DNA from: Yersinia nurmii
Lineage (GTDB): Bacteria > Pseudomonadota > Gammaproteobacteria > Enterobacterales > Enterobacteriaceae
Direction of reading: 5' to 3'
Assembly: GCF_001112925.1 (NCBI RefSeq)
Contig: NZ_CPYD01000008.1
Coordinates: forward strand, 124,001-188,000
Length of the DNA: 64,000 nucleotides
Shown piece after piece: positions 37,741 through 46,836 of the stretch. The notes beneath the pieces were generated by a model. That model saw nothing but the letters and a program-made list of their open reading frames with translations. It had not been told where the DNA came from and did not search any database. Every line of letters begins with the position of its first letter. Position 1 is the stretch's first letter. The position numbers and the translations under genes were made by a program.

Positions 37741-38122
37741 GGTGACAAATCTGCTGCCAAAGTGCGCGCTTCGCGCCCGCATCTTGATAAAGCTCGGTCA
37801 ACGCCGGGCTGTGTAATTGTGCACCGGCCAGCGCAAGCGGCTCGCTGATACCCAATCGCCAACTATTACACTGCGTATCTTCCGGCAGCATCGCCACCTG
37901 ATCCGGCGTCAGGCTATATACCTGAGCGGCGCTCAGGCCAAGGCTGCGCACGATATCACACAGCAATGGATCGTCCTGACCGGGGAGCGTTTCCGCCACA
38001 ATAAGCAGGCGAATATCCTCGGGTAAACTTACTGCAATTTCGCCTTGCAACACGGCGGGACGGCGTAGTGTCCACTGTGTAATGCCAAGCTGTTGCAATA
38101 GCCAGTCTCGTCTTGATGCCAT
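37685..38122 (-). CDS. holD: HolD, DNA polymerase III psi subunit
   Basis: Psi subunit of the clamp loader, bridging HolC (chi)/SSB and the DnaX complex. The start at 38122 gives 145 residues (MASRRDWLLQQLGITQWTLR); five residues more are possible from 38137. Family motifs: RRDWxLQQLGITQWxLRRP at the N-terminus (the DnaX-binding arm), CNSWRLGISEPLAL and ALWQQICHHEADFYP. It is slightly longer than E. coli HolD (137) at its C-terminus, and this tail lies within the overlap with rimI. Confidence 0.94.
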   Translation of the reverse strand: MASRRDWLLQQLGITQWTLRRPAVLQGEIAVSLPEDIRLLIVAETLPGQDDPLLCDIVRSLGLSAAQVYSLTPDQVAMLPEDTQCNSWRLGISEPLALAGAQLHSPALTELYQDAGAKRALWQQICHHEADFYPDASRSGHRVSD

Positions 38123-38233
38123 GCTATTTCCTGTCAAGATACCCGTGTTTCGGCGCTATGCTAGCAAACACATCGAATATGCGCCAACAAACCTCTATAA
38201 TCCCCGATCATATTATTAAGGAGCCAACGACTG

Positions 38234-39274
38234 ATGTCCGCATTAACCCCAGCCAGTGAAGTGATGCTGCGCCATAGTGATGAGTTTATTCAACGCCGCG
38301 TGATTTTTGCCGGCGACCTACAGGACGCGTTACCGGCGCAGTTCGAAGCAGCCGAGGTGCGTGTTCACACTAACCAATATCACCACTGGCAATTACTGAG
38401 CAATACGCTGGAAGACAATGTTCAATTCGGTCTGCTGGCTGACGCCGATTTTCTGGCGCAAAGTGATACGCTGATTTACTACTGGCCAAAAAGCAAACAA
38501 GAAGCTCAGTTCCAACTGGCTAACCTGCTGTCTATGCTGCCAATCGGCACCGATATTTTCATCGTCGGTGAAAACCGCTGTGGCGTACGCAGCGCAGAAG
38601 AAATGCTGACTGATTTTGCCACGTTGACCAAAATCGACAGCGCGCGCCGCTGCGGTTTGTACCATGCTCGTTTGGATAAACAGCCTGAATTTAATCCAGA
38701 AGGCTGGTGGCATAGCTATCAGGTTGATGATGTCACCATCAAAACTCTGCCAGGCGTGTTCAGCAAAGACGCACTGGATTCCGGCAGCTACCTGCTGCTC
38801 TCCACCTTCAACGAACCTTTTAAAGGTCGCGTGCTGGACGTCGGCTGCGGTGCAGGCGTATTGGCTTCGGTATTATCTAAACAGTCACCGAAGATTAAAT
38901 GGACTCTGAGCGACGTAAGCGCTCCCGCCATCGAAGCCAGCCGAGCGACCTTAGCTGCCAACGGAATCGAAGCAGAAGTGATCGCGAGTAACGTTTACTC
39001 TGACATTCAGGGACGTTTCGATATGATTATTTCCAACCCACCGTTCCATGATGGATTACAAACCAGTTTACACGCGGCAGAAATGCTCATTCGTGGTGCA
39101 ACCGGCCATTTGCACGTTGGTGGTAAGCTGCGCATCGTGGCCAACTCCTTCCTGCCTTATCCGGCGCTGTTAGATGCCGCGTTTGGCAGCCATGAAGTAC
39201 TGGCACAAAACGGACGTTTCAAGGTTTATCAGGCGACCGTTGGCCGCGCTCCCCGCGCAAAAGCCAAACGTTAA
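38234..39274 (+). CDS. rsmC: RsmC, 16S rRNA (guanine-1207-N2) methyltransferase
   Basis: Methylates G1207 of 16S rRNA in the 30S subunit. The 346-residue protein has an inactive N-terminal methyltransferase-like half and a catalytic C-terminal half, with the SAM-binding motif [12 protein letters not shown] (about 202-213) and the N-methyltransferase motif ISNPPFHDG (about 268-276). Length matches the family (343). Divergent from holD, with about 110 bases between. Confidence 0.97.
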   Translation: MSALTPASEVMLRHSDEFIQRRVIFAGDLQDALPAQFEAAEVRVHTNQYHHWQLLSNTLEDNVQFGLLADADFLAQSDTLIYYWPKSKQEAQFQLANLLSMLPIGTDIFIVGENRCGVRSAEEMLTDFATLTKIDSARRCGLYHARLDKQPEFNPEGWWHSYQVDDVTIKTLPGVFSKDALDSGSYLLLSTFNEPFKGRVLDVGCGAGVLASVLSKQSPKIKWTLSDVSAPAIEASRATLAANGIEAEVIASNVYSDIQGRFDMIISNPPFHDGLQTSLHAAEMLIRGATGHLHVGGKLRIVANSFLPYPALLDAAFGSHEVLAQNGRFKVYQATVGRAPRAKAKR

Positions 39275-39596
39275 TAATCTGAGACTGAAATAATTTGGCG
39301 TTTAAATACTCAAACGTTAAGATTTTTAAGATCAGCACGTCATGTTGCAGCGCATAGCCGCTGCCGCATGGCGTAAACACCGTCTACTCACTTATTCCGT
39401 ACTTTGCCCGCCTTTCACCCCAAAATTTCCCGCTTATTTCAGGCTTCTTATTGACGAGGTCACCTTTAATTTCCGATGACCTCATCAGTCATGCTGACAA
39501 AAAAACGCTAAAAAGCCCGATATCTCGATGAATCAGCCGAATAACTGCGGATATGCTGTTTTTTACAGCAACTGCCCCGATAAAGGGAAATAAGTA
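39275..39596. other. Intergenic region between rsmC and the tRNA promoter
   Basis: About 320 bases, AT-rich, with no ORF or RNA gene recognised. In E. coli yjjZ and fhuF lie in this direction from rsmC; fhuF is not present in the window. Confidence 0.45.
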
Positions 39597-39624
39597 TTGA
39601 CCTGCACAGGAAAATCTCTAGAAT
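39597..39624 (+). promoter_or_regulatory. tRNA-Leu promoter
   Basis: TTGACC (39597-39602) and TAGAAT (39619-39624) are 16 bp apart and 42 bases before the tRNA. The GC-rich discriminator (CGCCCCC) just after the -10 is typical of stringently controlled stable RNA promoters. Confidence 0.8.
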
Positions 39625-39665
39625 TCGCCCCCGTGGTTGCATCACAAAAGTGATGAACAAGGTAC

Positions 39666-39752
39666 GCGATGGTGGCGGAATTGGTAGACGCGCTAGCTTC
39701 AGGTGTTAGTGTTCTTACGGACGTGAGGGTTCAAGTCCCTCCCTTCGCACCA
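39666..39752 (+). tRNA. tRNA-Leu (anticodon CAG)
   Basis: An 87-nt class II tRNA with encoded CCA. Cloverleaf: acceptor GCGATGG/CCTTCGC, D arm with AATTGGTAGA, anticodon stem CTAGC/GTTAG with loop TTCAGGT (CAG), long variable arm with a TTAC loop, T arm GAGGG-TTCAAGT-CCCTC, discriminator A. Position 5-68 of the acceptor stem is a U-U mismatch (see findings). It is closest to the E. coli leuQPV type, but only one copy is present. Confidence 0.97.
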
Positions 39753-39910
39753 CACTGATTGAATTCCTCGGTTTTATCCCTTCTTGTTATGTGCAAGCGA
39801 TATAGCATTTGGCTATAGATCACTTAGCGGTATTCGTTCCAAAGCACTTAGTTATCTTCCCAAAAAAACTTCCCTATTTTGCTCTAAATACGGCGTAATT
39901 CAGCCCGCAT

Positions 39911-40123
39911 TCATACATGAGTCAAAACTGCAAGCAGACCGCCAGTCATTGCCAGACAGGAAGGAATCAACAGAAAATGGCGCAGCCGCGGGTGGTACAG
40001 CATACTCAACGTTGCCAACATCGCGGCGACAATAATGCCACGCAGCTCGGCCACGCTAAATTCTCCCCAGCCCAGCAAAGGTAAAAGCGCGCAAGGCAGT
40101 AAAACACCCCATCCGCTGGCCAT
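39911..40123 (-). CDS. DUF1435 (YjjZ-like) small membrane protein
   Basis: A small hydrophobic protein whose core (SGWGVLLPCALLPLLGW, then MLYHPRLRHFLLIPSCLAMTGG) resembles the DUF1435/YjjZ family encoded near rsmC in E. coli, recalled from memory. With the ATG at 40123 it has 70 residues and two or three transmembrane segments; in-frame ATGs at 40186 and 40234 would extend it to 91 or 107 residues, and no start has a strong Shine-Dalgarno. Function unknown. It is divergent from the hmsT-like gene and follows the tRNA on the opposite strand. Confidence 0.7.
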   Translation of the reverse strand: MASGWGVLLPCALLPLLGWGEFSVAELRGIIVAAMLATLSMLYHPRLRHFLLIPSCLAMTGGLLAVLTHV

Positions 40124-40447
40124 TCGACTCAGTAAGAAATCGTTTAGCCTCCACGACCGGCAGGCTGCTATTGTCGCTCCAATCATGATAATACCCCACA
40201 CCAAGTGATAATGATAACCAATATCATATAACACTCTGTAGTTAAGTGCATCATTTTGCGTAGCAGCTCGACATCATGATGACATGCCGATCCAAAGATG
40301 GTAATTTTGTATTAAGAAAAATCTTAAAAAGATTTAAATAAGAATAATTTCAAAGAAAAACTATTTATCGTGCCCCTTAAATCAGGCGGCATGAGGATAT
40401 TGTTTATTTGTCTGCGGACAGCATTACATACACAGAGTGAATTTAAT

Positions 40448-41530
40448 ATGAACGGCCATTCCTACGATCAGCTATTGAAAAGTAAGCATCGGCTTTCTTT
40501 ACTGCTCTTTTTATTTTTAAATGCGTCTTCATCTATTTTTAATATGTTATTACCGGCTCACCACACTCCAGCATTTACTTTGCCGGTGGTATTGATTGCT
40601 ATTCTCAGCATTAGTGCATTGTTATTCATCATATTTTTTTCGAAGGATTATGCGAATAAACTGAATATATTCGCATTTGTTCTCGGTATTCTGTGGACAT
40701 GGCAAATCATTCTTAAATATGAATATTTGGGACGAGACGAAAATAACTTCTTATTGATCAGCCTGTTTACTATCTTCTTTATCAGCACTATCGCGCTTTC
40801 CGATAATTTTATCGCCTTTTGTTTACATTCAGCGCCAGCGGCGATTGCCGTGATTTTACTGGACGATTTCCAGAATATCTTCCGCATTATATTCACGGTT
40901 ATGCTGCCACTCATTGGTTTTTGCTTACATCATCTGATGCTGCGCCGCAGCGATGAATTCACCCGAAAATTGGTCGCCCATTTATACAATGAACGAGAAA
41001 AATTCAGTGATTTAAGCATGATAGATCCATTAACTAATCTGTATAACCGACGCGGCCTAGAAAGTAAGCTGGAAAGCCTGCTAACGCAGTCGCCGGGGAA
41101 TCATTATGTTTTGTTGTTGGATATTGACCATTTCAAGGCCTATAACGACAATTACGGCCATACTATGGGCGATCAGGCTTTAGTGCGGGTTGCTGCAGCC
41201 ATTCGCGATGCCGTGCGTTCGCGAGATATCGTGGTGCGCTACGGTGGAGAAGAGTTTCTGGTATTGCTGACCCACGTTAGCGAAGAATACGCCTCACAGC
41301 TGGCCGAACGCGTTCGCCAGCGCGTGCTAGGACTGGATATTCCCCACGTTTTCAATCACAAAGTTTCTACTACGGTCACGCTCAGCGCGGGTATTTCACC
41401 ACTGCAACCCTTGGATTTGCCAGCTTCGCTAAAAGCCGCGGATGAAGCACTGTATCAAGCCAAGAAAGACGGTCGCAATAAAGTCGCTTTTGCCAGCGAT
41501 ACGCTCACTAACGTGGAATCCGTCCACTAA
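40448..41530 (+). CDS. hmsT: Membrane GGDEF diguanylate cyclase, probably HmsT
   Basis: Makes cyclic di-GMP at the inner membrane. I start at ATG 40448 (MNGHSYDQLLKSKHRLSLLL), preceded by AGAGTGA, giving 360 residues; a GTG at 40370 would add 26. About six transmembrane helices occupy residues 15-190 with no recognisable ligand domain. The GGDEF domain follows, with active site GGEEF (about 266-270) and I-site RSRD (about 257-260), both intact. In Y. pestis hmsT lies in this neighbourhood and acts with HmsD; identification as HmsT rests on location and architecture, so another membrane cyclase is possible. Confidence 0.85.
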   Translation: MNGHSYDQLLKSKHRLSLLLFLFLNASSSIFNMLLPAHHTPAFTLPVVLIAILSISALLFIIFFSKDYANKLNIFAFVLGILWTWQIILKYEYLGRDENNFLLISLFTIFFISTIALSDNFIAFCLHSAPAAIAVILLDDFQNIFRIIFTVMLPLIGFCLHHLMLRRSDEFTRKLVAHLYNEREKFSDLSMIDPLTNLYNRRGLESKLESLLTQSPGNHYVLLLDIDHFKAYNDNYGHTMGDQALVRVAAAIRDAVRSRDIVVRYGGEEFLVLLTHVSEEYASQLAERVRQRVLGLDIPHVFNHKVSTTVTLSAGISPLQPLDLPASLKAADEALYQAKKDGRNKVAFASDTLTNVESVH

Positions 41531-41916
41531 ATCTCCGCGGTTAGCCAGACAATCTCTTCTCTGTGGGGCGATGTATTTGCCCTGCCAATAAAATACCAGA
41601 TCGCTCCTCTCCGGCATTAGATTTCACCACGCCAGACGGGAAGATCTATTTACTAATATGAATGATTAAATAAATGCATTAAAAATCTGTTGAGTTTATT
41701 CGAATGAATCAGTCGGTTTATTGTGAAAATGATTCACGTAAGTTATCCCGTCCCTATGTATATTTCTAATATCTGAATTTAGCTAATTTCGTTTAGTAAC
41801 TATTTTTATAGAATGTTATTTCTGCGGTTACAGGCATAATTTTTTTGAAGGCTGGTGACACGAAATAACAAAAGGAAATGGCGGCGCAGGGAACAATTGG
41901 TCGAACACTATCAGAA
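41531..41916. other. Intergenic region between convergent genes, nothing recognised
   Basis: About 385 AT-rich bases between the hmsT-like gene and the terminator of the TonB-dependent receptor gene. No ORF, repeat or RNA gene was recognised. Confidence 0.45.
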
Positions 41917-41939
41917 ACCCGGCCAGTACTTGGCCGGGT
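41917..41939 (-). terminator. Probable terminator of the TonB-dependent receptor gene
   Basis: ACCCGGCCA (41917-41925) pairs with TGGCCGGGT (41931-41939), a 9-bp perfect stem just past the stop codon. The minus-strand tail is TTTCTGAT, so the T run is short. Confidence 0.65.
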
Positions 41940-41947
41940 GAACGGCT

Positions 41948-44116
41948 TTAGAATGATACAGAACCTTGCACAAAGAAGGTGCGCGGCTCACCGACATATT
42001 TGCCGGAATTGTTATCATTTGAACGAGTGAAATAACGCTGGTCAAATAGGTTTTTCACCCCAGCGCCTAACGTCAGATTTGACCACTGTGGTCCGAAATT
42101 ATATTCCGCTCGAGTATTCCACACCATATAACCCGGAATATTACCAAACTGGCCGTCGGCGCTTTCTTCGGTAAGATAAATCGGACCGCTACCCGGTGAA
42201 CGCTGCTTAGATTGCGCATAACTATCCAGATTCCAGGTCCAGTTTCCGGTCTGATAACGGGTTCCAAGGGTGTATACCTGGCGGGAATAGAACGGCAGAT
42301 CCTTACCCGCAAACGCGCCGCCTTCGGTCGTCGCTTTGGTGTAGGTATAGCTGGTATAAACGCTCATACCCTCCAGTGTCGGGTTCAATTCACTCAAATC
42401 GTAACTGAACGCCATTTCAATCCCTTGATGCTTGGTCGCGCCCAGATTGGTCCAGCCGATATCATTGCTGATGTATTGCAGTTGGTTATCGAAATCAATG
42501 TAGAACAGCGTCACTTCACCGGTGATTAGCGTGTCATCGAAGCGAGTACCCATTTCGTAGGTATGCGCTTTCTCTGCGGTCAGACCCGGCGCGGGTGCGT
42601 TACCGTTGCCACCTTTGCTCAATTGGAAGTACTGCATACTGCCAAAAGAGGTATTAGCATTAGCAAACAGCTTCCATTCATCAGACAGATGATACATCAG
42701 GTTCAGGGATGGCAGCGGCTCACTGTAATGCTTCTCACGAGCGGTTTGTGAGAAAGAATCATCAACGTTGGTGCTGATTTTTTCATAACGCAGACCCGGT
42801 GTGATCGTCCAGTTGCCAACGTTTATCGCATCATCGATATACACCGCGTGGGCTTCTGTGCCGCCAGAGGTATGCTGGTAGTAATCAGGCGTCGCCGGTG
42901 TAGAAGACTCAGAACCCGGAGCATACCAGACAGAACGATAGGCTTTCTCGTCCATGGTTTCATTCAGATAACGATAGCCTACCGTCACCTCATGGGAACT
43001 GCTGCCCAAACGGAACAATTGGGAATAACTCGGCTCAATAGCCCAGGTGGTGTAATTACGCGGATAAGCAACCATCCGTTTTTTACCCACATTTGCGCCA
43101 GTGCCTTCAGATTCAATATTGCTACCGCGGAAGCTTTTGGTGAAATAAGTCAGTAATTCAAACTGCTTATCTTCTTCCTGATGTTTATATTTGAAAGACA
43201 TGTCGCGGCGGCGGCCATCGAACTGGTCGAATGGCCGAGTGGACTGGAATGGGTTTTGTGCATATTGCGCACGGGTCAGGCCGCCTGGCATACCGGCGTG
43301 GGCTTCGTAATAATGGAAGTTGGCCAATAGCTCATCATTCGGCGTGATTTCATAACGCGTTTTCAGCAGAAAATCGTCGATATCGGTATTGTCGTTACTA
43401 TCGCGATACCCCTGGCCATGTAAACCAGAGTACATCAACGCCGCGCCGAAGCCGTTATCCGCCGTACCGCCCAAAGAAGCGCTGGATAGCGTTTTCAGGC
43501 CGCCGTGGCTAGCGCCTTGAGTCTGCGCACTCACCGCGCCGCTAAACTCTTTAGGAATCGCTTTGGTATTAAAGTTAATAATGCCCCCCACGTTCTGCGG
43601 CCCATAACGCACCGCTCCGCCGCCGCGAATCACGTCGATAGACTGTAGATTTCCGATGGATAACGGCGCCATAGATAACTGTGGCTGTCCGTAAGGAGCC
43701 ACCGCCAGCGGAATGCCATCCTGCAAAATGGTGGAACGCGGTGACAGACGTGAAGTTAAACCACGAACACCAACGTTAAGGGAAATATCGCTACCGCCAG
43801 TGCCGTTGCTTTCGCGCACCTGAACGCCGGGAATACCGCGCAATGAATCACCAATAGTCTGCGCACCTTTTTCCTGCAAACGCTGCTGGGTGACGATGGT
43901 TCGCGCCCCCGGATGATTCAGCACAACCGTGCTGTTGTCGGTGTTATCCAACCAGTTACCCACTACCGAAAGCGTGTCGCTTTTACCGCTGGCAGGTGCA
44001 TCCTGAGTGGTCGTTGGCTGGCTATCATCAACCTGAGTTTTTTTATCCGCGGCATAGGTAGGCAATGCCAGCGCAATAGATGCGGCTAGCAAGGAAAGAC
44101 GAGTAAAAGTAAACAT
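41948..44116 (-). CDS. FecA-like TonB-dependent outer-membrane receptor
   Basis: A 722-residue receptor for a ferric complex. Signal peptide 1-22 (LALPTYA-AD), a TonB box SDTLSVVGNW about 44-53, a plug domain (about 60-180) with GVRGLTSRLSPRSTILQDG, YGQPQLSMAPLS and VIRGGGAVRYGPQNVGGIIN, then a beta barrel ending in a C-terminal Phe (FVQGSVSF). The plug is close to FecA (ferric dicitrate) in recalled motifs, but the FecA N-terminal signalling domain is absent, so it should not control a FecIR-type sigma factor. A Fur-like box precedes it, and a binding-protein gene lies 294 bases upstream on the same strand. Ligand unknown. Confidence 0.92.
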   Translation of the reverse strand: MFTFTRLSLLAASIALALPTYAADKKTQVDDSQPTTTQDAPASGKSDTLSVVGNWLDNTDNSTVVLNHPGARTIVTQQRLQEKGAQTIGDSLRGIPGVQVRESNGTGGSDISLNVGVRGLTSRLSPRSTILQDGIPLAVAPYGQPQLSMAPLSIGNLQSIDVIRGGGAVRYGPQNVGGIINFNTKAIPKEFSGAVSAQTQGASHGGLKTLSSASLGGTADNGFGAALMYSGLHGQGYRDSNDNTDIDDFLLKTRYEITPNDELLANFHYYEAHAGMPGGLTRAQYAQNPFQSTRPFDQFDGRRRDMSFKYKHQEEDKQFELLTYFTKSFRGSNIESEGTGANVGKKRMVAYPRNYTTWAIEPSYSQLFRLGSSSHEVTVGYRYLNETMDEKAYRSVWYAPGSESSTPATPDYYQHTSGGTEAHAVYIDDAINVGNWTITPGLRYEKISTNVDDSFSQTAREKHYSEPLPSLNLMYHLSDEWKLFANANTSFGSMQYFQLSKGGNGNAPAPGLTAEKAHTYEMGTRFDDTLITGEVTLFYIDFDNQLQYISNDIGWTNLGATKHQGIEMAFSYDLSELNPTLEGMSVYTSYTYTKATTEGGAFAGKDLPFYSRQVYTLGTRYQTGNWTWNLDSYAQSKQRSPGSGPIYLTEESADGQFGNIPGYMVWNTRAEYNFGPQWSNLTLGAGVKNLFDQRYFTRSNDNNSGKYVGEPRTFFVQGSVSF

Positions 44117-44165
44117 ATGAGGTTTATTCCGAAAGGAAATGTATATGAATGTATTTTTTAGAAAC

Positions 44166-44184
44166 GCTAATCTTAATGATTCTG
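44166..44184 (-). promoter_or_regulatory. Possible Fur box upstream of the receptor gene
   Basis: GCTAATCTTAATGATTCTG matches 13 of 19 positions of the Fur consensus, 50 bases before the receptor start. It shares CTAAT and TAAT pieces with the stronger box before the binding-protein gene. Confidence 0.5.
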
Positions 44185-44362
44185 CTTACCAAGTAAATCG
44201 ATATTGGCAATAAATCGAATCAGAGTTTATTTCAGTCGAAGTCGTGATTGGCCACGGTTTACGTAGAAAACCGCAAACGAGCATGAAGCACACAAGCCCG
44301 TTGAGCAGAGCAGTTATTCAAAATGGCCAATAAAATCGCCTCAATAGAACAGGCTCAGAAAT

Positions 44363-44383
44363 ATCCTCCCGTAAAGGGAGGAT
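44363..44383 (-). terminator. Possible weak terminator between the binding-protein and receptor genes
   Basis: ATCCTCCC (44363-44370 region) pairs with GGGAGGAT (44376-44383) around a GTAAA loop, 28 bases after the binding-protein stop. The minus-strand tail ATTTCTG is only weakly T-rich. Confidence 0.45.
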
Positions 44384-44410
44384 TAGCAGGAGAAATGAGC
44401 GTGGCGGGAA

Positions 44411-45547
44411 TTATTTAGCCTCAACCCAAAACACGCCGCTGTAATCCAGCGCGGTGTATTTTTGATGCAACATCTTGATATCTGCCAGAGGGTCAAGATC
44501 GCTAAATAGCGCCGGATGCAGGAATTTAGCAATGGCTTCAACGGCAATCACGTTGAACGGCGTATCGTAAAACTGATGATAAATCGCCATAACCTTCTTA
44601 TCTTTGACCGATTGCAGCACGCTGATGCCGGTGCGATTCATCAGGTGTTTCAGACGCGCCTGCGTGGTAGCTTCATCGGTGCTATAACCGAGCGGAACCG
44701 CTAAAGTACCTCGATGCCCGCGACTCCAGTCAGCGCCGGTCATCAGATAAAAATCGGGGTTACTGGCAATCAGTTGCTCAACATTCACGTCCCCGCCCAT
44801 TGCCGGAAATAGCTTGCTTCCAACGTTATTACCGCCTGCAACATCGATAAATTGTCCGAAACTGCCTTTCCCAAAAGTGCTGCAACAATCATCGCCTTTC
44901 ATTCCGGCGCTACGCTCGATAAACACACTGGGGCGCTGCTCTGGTTTTAAGGTCGCAACCCGCTCACGAACCAAATCCAAACGTTGCTGATAGAACTGAA
45001 TAAAGGATTCAGCGTTCGCCTCCTCACCAAAGACTTTGCCGAGTAATCTCATACTTGGCACCGTATTGGTGAGCGGCTGCTGACGGAAATCGATGATTAA
45101 GACCGGCAGCCCGGCTTTTTCTAGCTGCCGTAACACGCCGCTGCTTTTCAGTTTTTCCAGCAAACCAACATCAAAAATTATCAGATCTGGCCTAAAGACT
45201 ACCGCTTGTTCCACGCTAAAATCAGAAACGTATGGGTTTTCAAAAATAGGAATCTTATTGATTTCAGGGAATTTCTTCGCGTAAGCCTCTACCAGATCTG
45301 GCGCTTTGACTTTTAGCGAATTATCCCAGGCAATAATATTTTTTAGCGGCGTATTCGGATGCAAAATATTCAGCGCTAGCAAGGCTCTGGCGTCAGCCAA
45401 AATGACTCTGGAAGCGGGCTGAGGCAATGTTACTTCACGCCCCGCTACATCGGTAACCACAATAGGTGCAGCCAACGCAGACCAGGACATAAGGATCGCC
45501 AGCGAAGCCAATAGCCAGCGGGCTGCGCGGAGAAGACTAACGGGCAT
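44411..45547 (-). CDS. ABC-type iron-complex periplasmic binding protein
   Basis: A 378-residue periplasmic binding protein of the FepB/BtuF (helical backbone) class. Signal peptide about 1-26 (SWSALA-AP), then VTDVAGREVTLPQPASRVIL, the typical first motif, VVFRPDLIIFD (about 115-125) and LRLLGKVFGEEANA-like linker helix. An unusual DDCCSTFG double-Cys segment lies near residue 220. Its partner receptor follows downstream, but no permease or ATPase gene is nearby, so it must use components encoded elsewhere or act differently. Fur box upstream; divergent from scrK. Ligand unknown. Confidence 0.9.
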   Translation of the reverse strand: MPVSLLRAARWLLASLAILMSWSALAAPIVVTDVAGREVTLPQPASRVILADARALLALNILHPNTPLKNIIAWDNSLKVKAPDLVEAYAKKFPEINKIPIFENPYVSDFSVEQAVVFRPDLIIFDVGLLEKLKSSGVLRQLEKAGLPVLIIDFRQQPLTNTVPSMRLLGKVFGEEANAESFIQFYQQRLDLVRERVATLKPEQRPSVFIERSAGMKGDDCCSTFGKGSFGQFIDVAGGNNVGSKLFPAMGGDVNVEQLIASNPDFYLMTGADWSRGHRGTLAVPLGYSTDEATTQARLKHLMNRTGISVLQSVKDKKVMAIYHQFYDTPFNVIAVEAIAKFLHPALFSDLDPLADIKMLHQKYTALDYSGVFWVEAK

Positions 45548-45583
45548 GATATATCCTTGATAAATGCATAATAAGATTCGAAC

Positions 45584-45602
45584 GCTAATGATAATCCATA
45601 TC
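45584..45602 (-). promoter_or_regulatory. Fur box upstream of the iron-binding protein gene
   Basis: GCTAATGATAATCCATATC matches GATAATGATAATCATTATC at 16 of 19 positions, 37 bases before the start codon, indicating iron repression. Confidence 0.75.
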
Positions 45603-45701
45603 TTTTGTTTTTAAACTACCCAATATTTCTCACTGCAATAAAATCGATGAGATCACGTTATTACTCACTTTTTCAGATTACTTCAGGAATTTTGTTGCTT
45701 T

Positions 45702-45717
45702 GCTAAACCGATTCTTC
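45702..45717 (+). promoter_or_regulatory. Probable ScrR operator upstream of scrK
   Basis: GCTAAACCGATTCTTC shares the half-site GCTAAACCG with the site before scrY (47898-47913, read on the reverse strand), as expected for a LacI-family operator with a central CG. The right half is degenerate (12 of 16 to the symmetric ideal). Confidence 0.55.
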
Positions 45718-45760
45718 TAATTTTAGCCACCAATAGGATTGGATAAAATTGAGGATCATC

Positions 45761-46696
45761 ATGAAGAATTCAGTGTGGGTTTTAGGCGATGCTGTGGTTG
45801 ATCTTGTGCCTGAAAATTCAAACAGTTACCTTAAATGTCCCGGCGGAGCACCGGCAAACGTCGCCGTGGGAATTGCGCGCTTAGGGGGAAAAAGCGCCTT
45901 TATTGGCCGGGTTGGCGACGATAGCTTTGGCCGTTTTTTGCAGCAGATATTGCAGCAGGAAAATGTCGATACCCGCTACATGACGCAAGATCCTCAATAT
46001 CACACCTCAACCGTGGTGGTAGATTTAGATCAAAACGGCGAACGCTCCTTTACTTTTATGGTTAATCCAAGCGCCGATTTATTCCTGCAACCTGATGATT
46101 TACCGGAATTTGAAGCCAATCAGTGGCTTCACGTTTGCTCCATTGCGCTCAGCCGTGAACCCAGCCGTAGCACCGCATTTGAAGCGATGAAGCGCCTCAA
46201 AGCCGCCGGTGGTTGGGTCAGCTTCGATCCTAATATTCGGGAAGATATCTGGCAAAATCCGGAGGAATTACTGCCGTGCCTGCATCAGGCACTGCAATTG
46301 GCGGACGTGGTAAAACTGTCGCTGGAAGAACTGGCATTTATCAGCGGTACCAATGAAACCACCCTAGCGATAGAGCAGATAATGGCACAATTCCCGTGCA
46401 AATTGCTGCTGGTCACGCTGGGGGCTGATGGCGTATGGCTGCATAATCGCGCCGATTTGCAGCAATATCCAAGCCGCAAAGTCACTCCGGTAGATACTAC
46501 TGGCGCGGGTGATGCCTTCGTCGCCGGGCTGCTGGCCGCCTTGGCGTGCCAGCCAGACTGGGTTAAAGGTACAAATCTTACCGCGGCTATCGCTCAGGCT
46601 CAGGCCTGCGGCGCACTCGCGACCACGGCCAAAGGCGCGATGACCGCATTGCCGAGCTCCAACCAACTGGCCCATTTTTTGGAAACCACGATTTAA
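45761..46696 (+). CDS. scrK: ScrK, fructokinase
   Basis: Phosphorylates the fructose released by ScrB. A PfkB/ribokinase-family enzyme; start at ATG 45761 (MKNSVWVLGDAVVDLVPENS) with GAGGA five bases upstream, 311 residues. Signatures: CPGGAPANVAVGIARLGG (PfkB signature 1, about 27-44), SADLFLQPDDLP, and VDTTGAGDAFVAGLL (signature 2 with catalytic Asp, about 244-258). Head of the scr locus, divergent from an iron-binding protein gene and preceded by a putative ScrR operator. Confidence 0.95.
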   Translation: MKNSVWVLGDAVVDLVPENSNSYLKCPGGAPANVAVGIARLGGKSAFIGRVGDDSFGRFLQQILQQENVDTRYMTQDPQYHTSTVVVDLDQNGERSFTFMVNPSADLFLQPDDLPEFEANQWLHVCSIALSREPSRSTAFEAMKRLKAAGGWVSFDPNIREDIWQNPEELLPCLHQALQLADVVKLSLEELAFISGTNETTLAIEQIMAQFPCKLLLVTLGADGVWLHNRADLQQYPSRKVTPVDTTGAGDAFVAGLLAALACQPDWVKGTNLTAAIAQAQACGALATTAKGAMTALPSSNQLAHFLETTI

Positions 46697-46836
46697 CCCG
46701 CTGATACCTGCCGGATCTCTCTGTTTTATCGAAGTTATCCGGCAATAACTACTTATTTGCCTTTCCTCCAACCCCGCTATATATTTTCTGCCTATACCTA
46801 CCTGCCCGCTATTTTCTCTTCTGAAAGGAACTCAAC

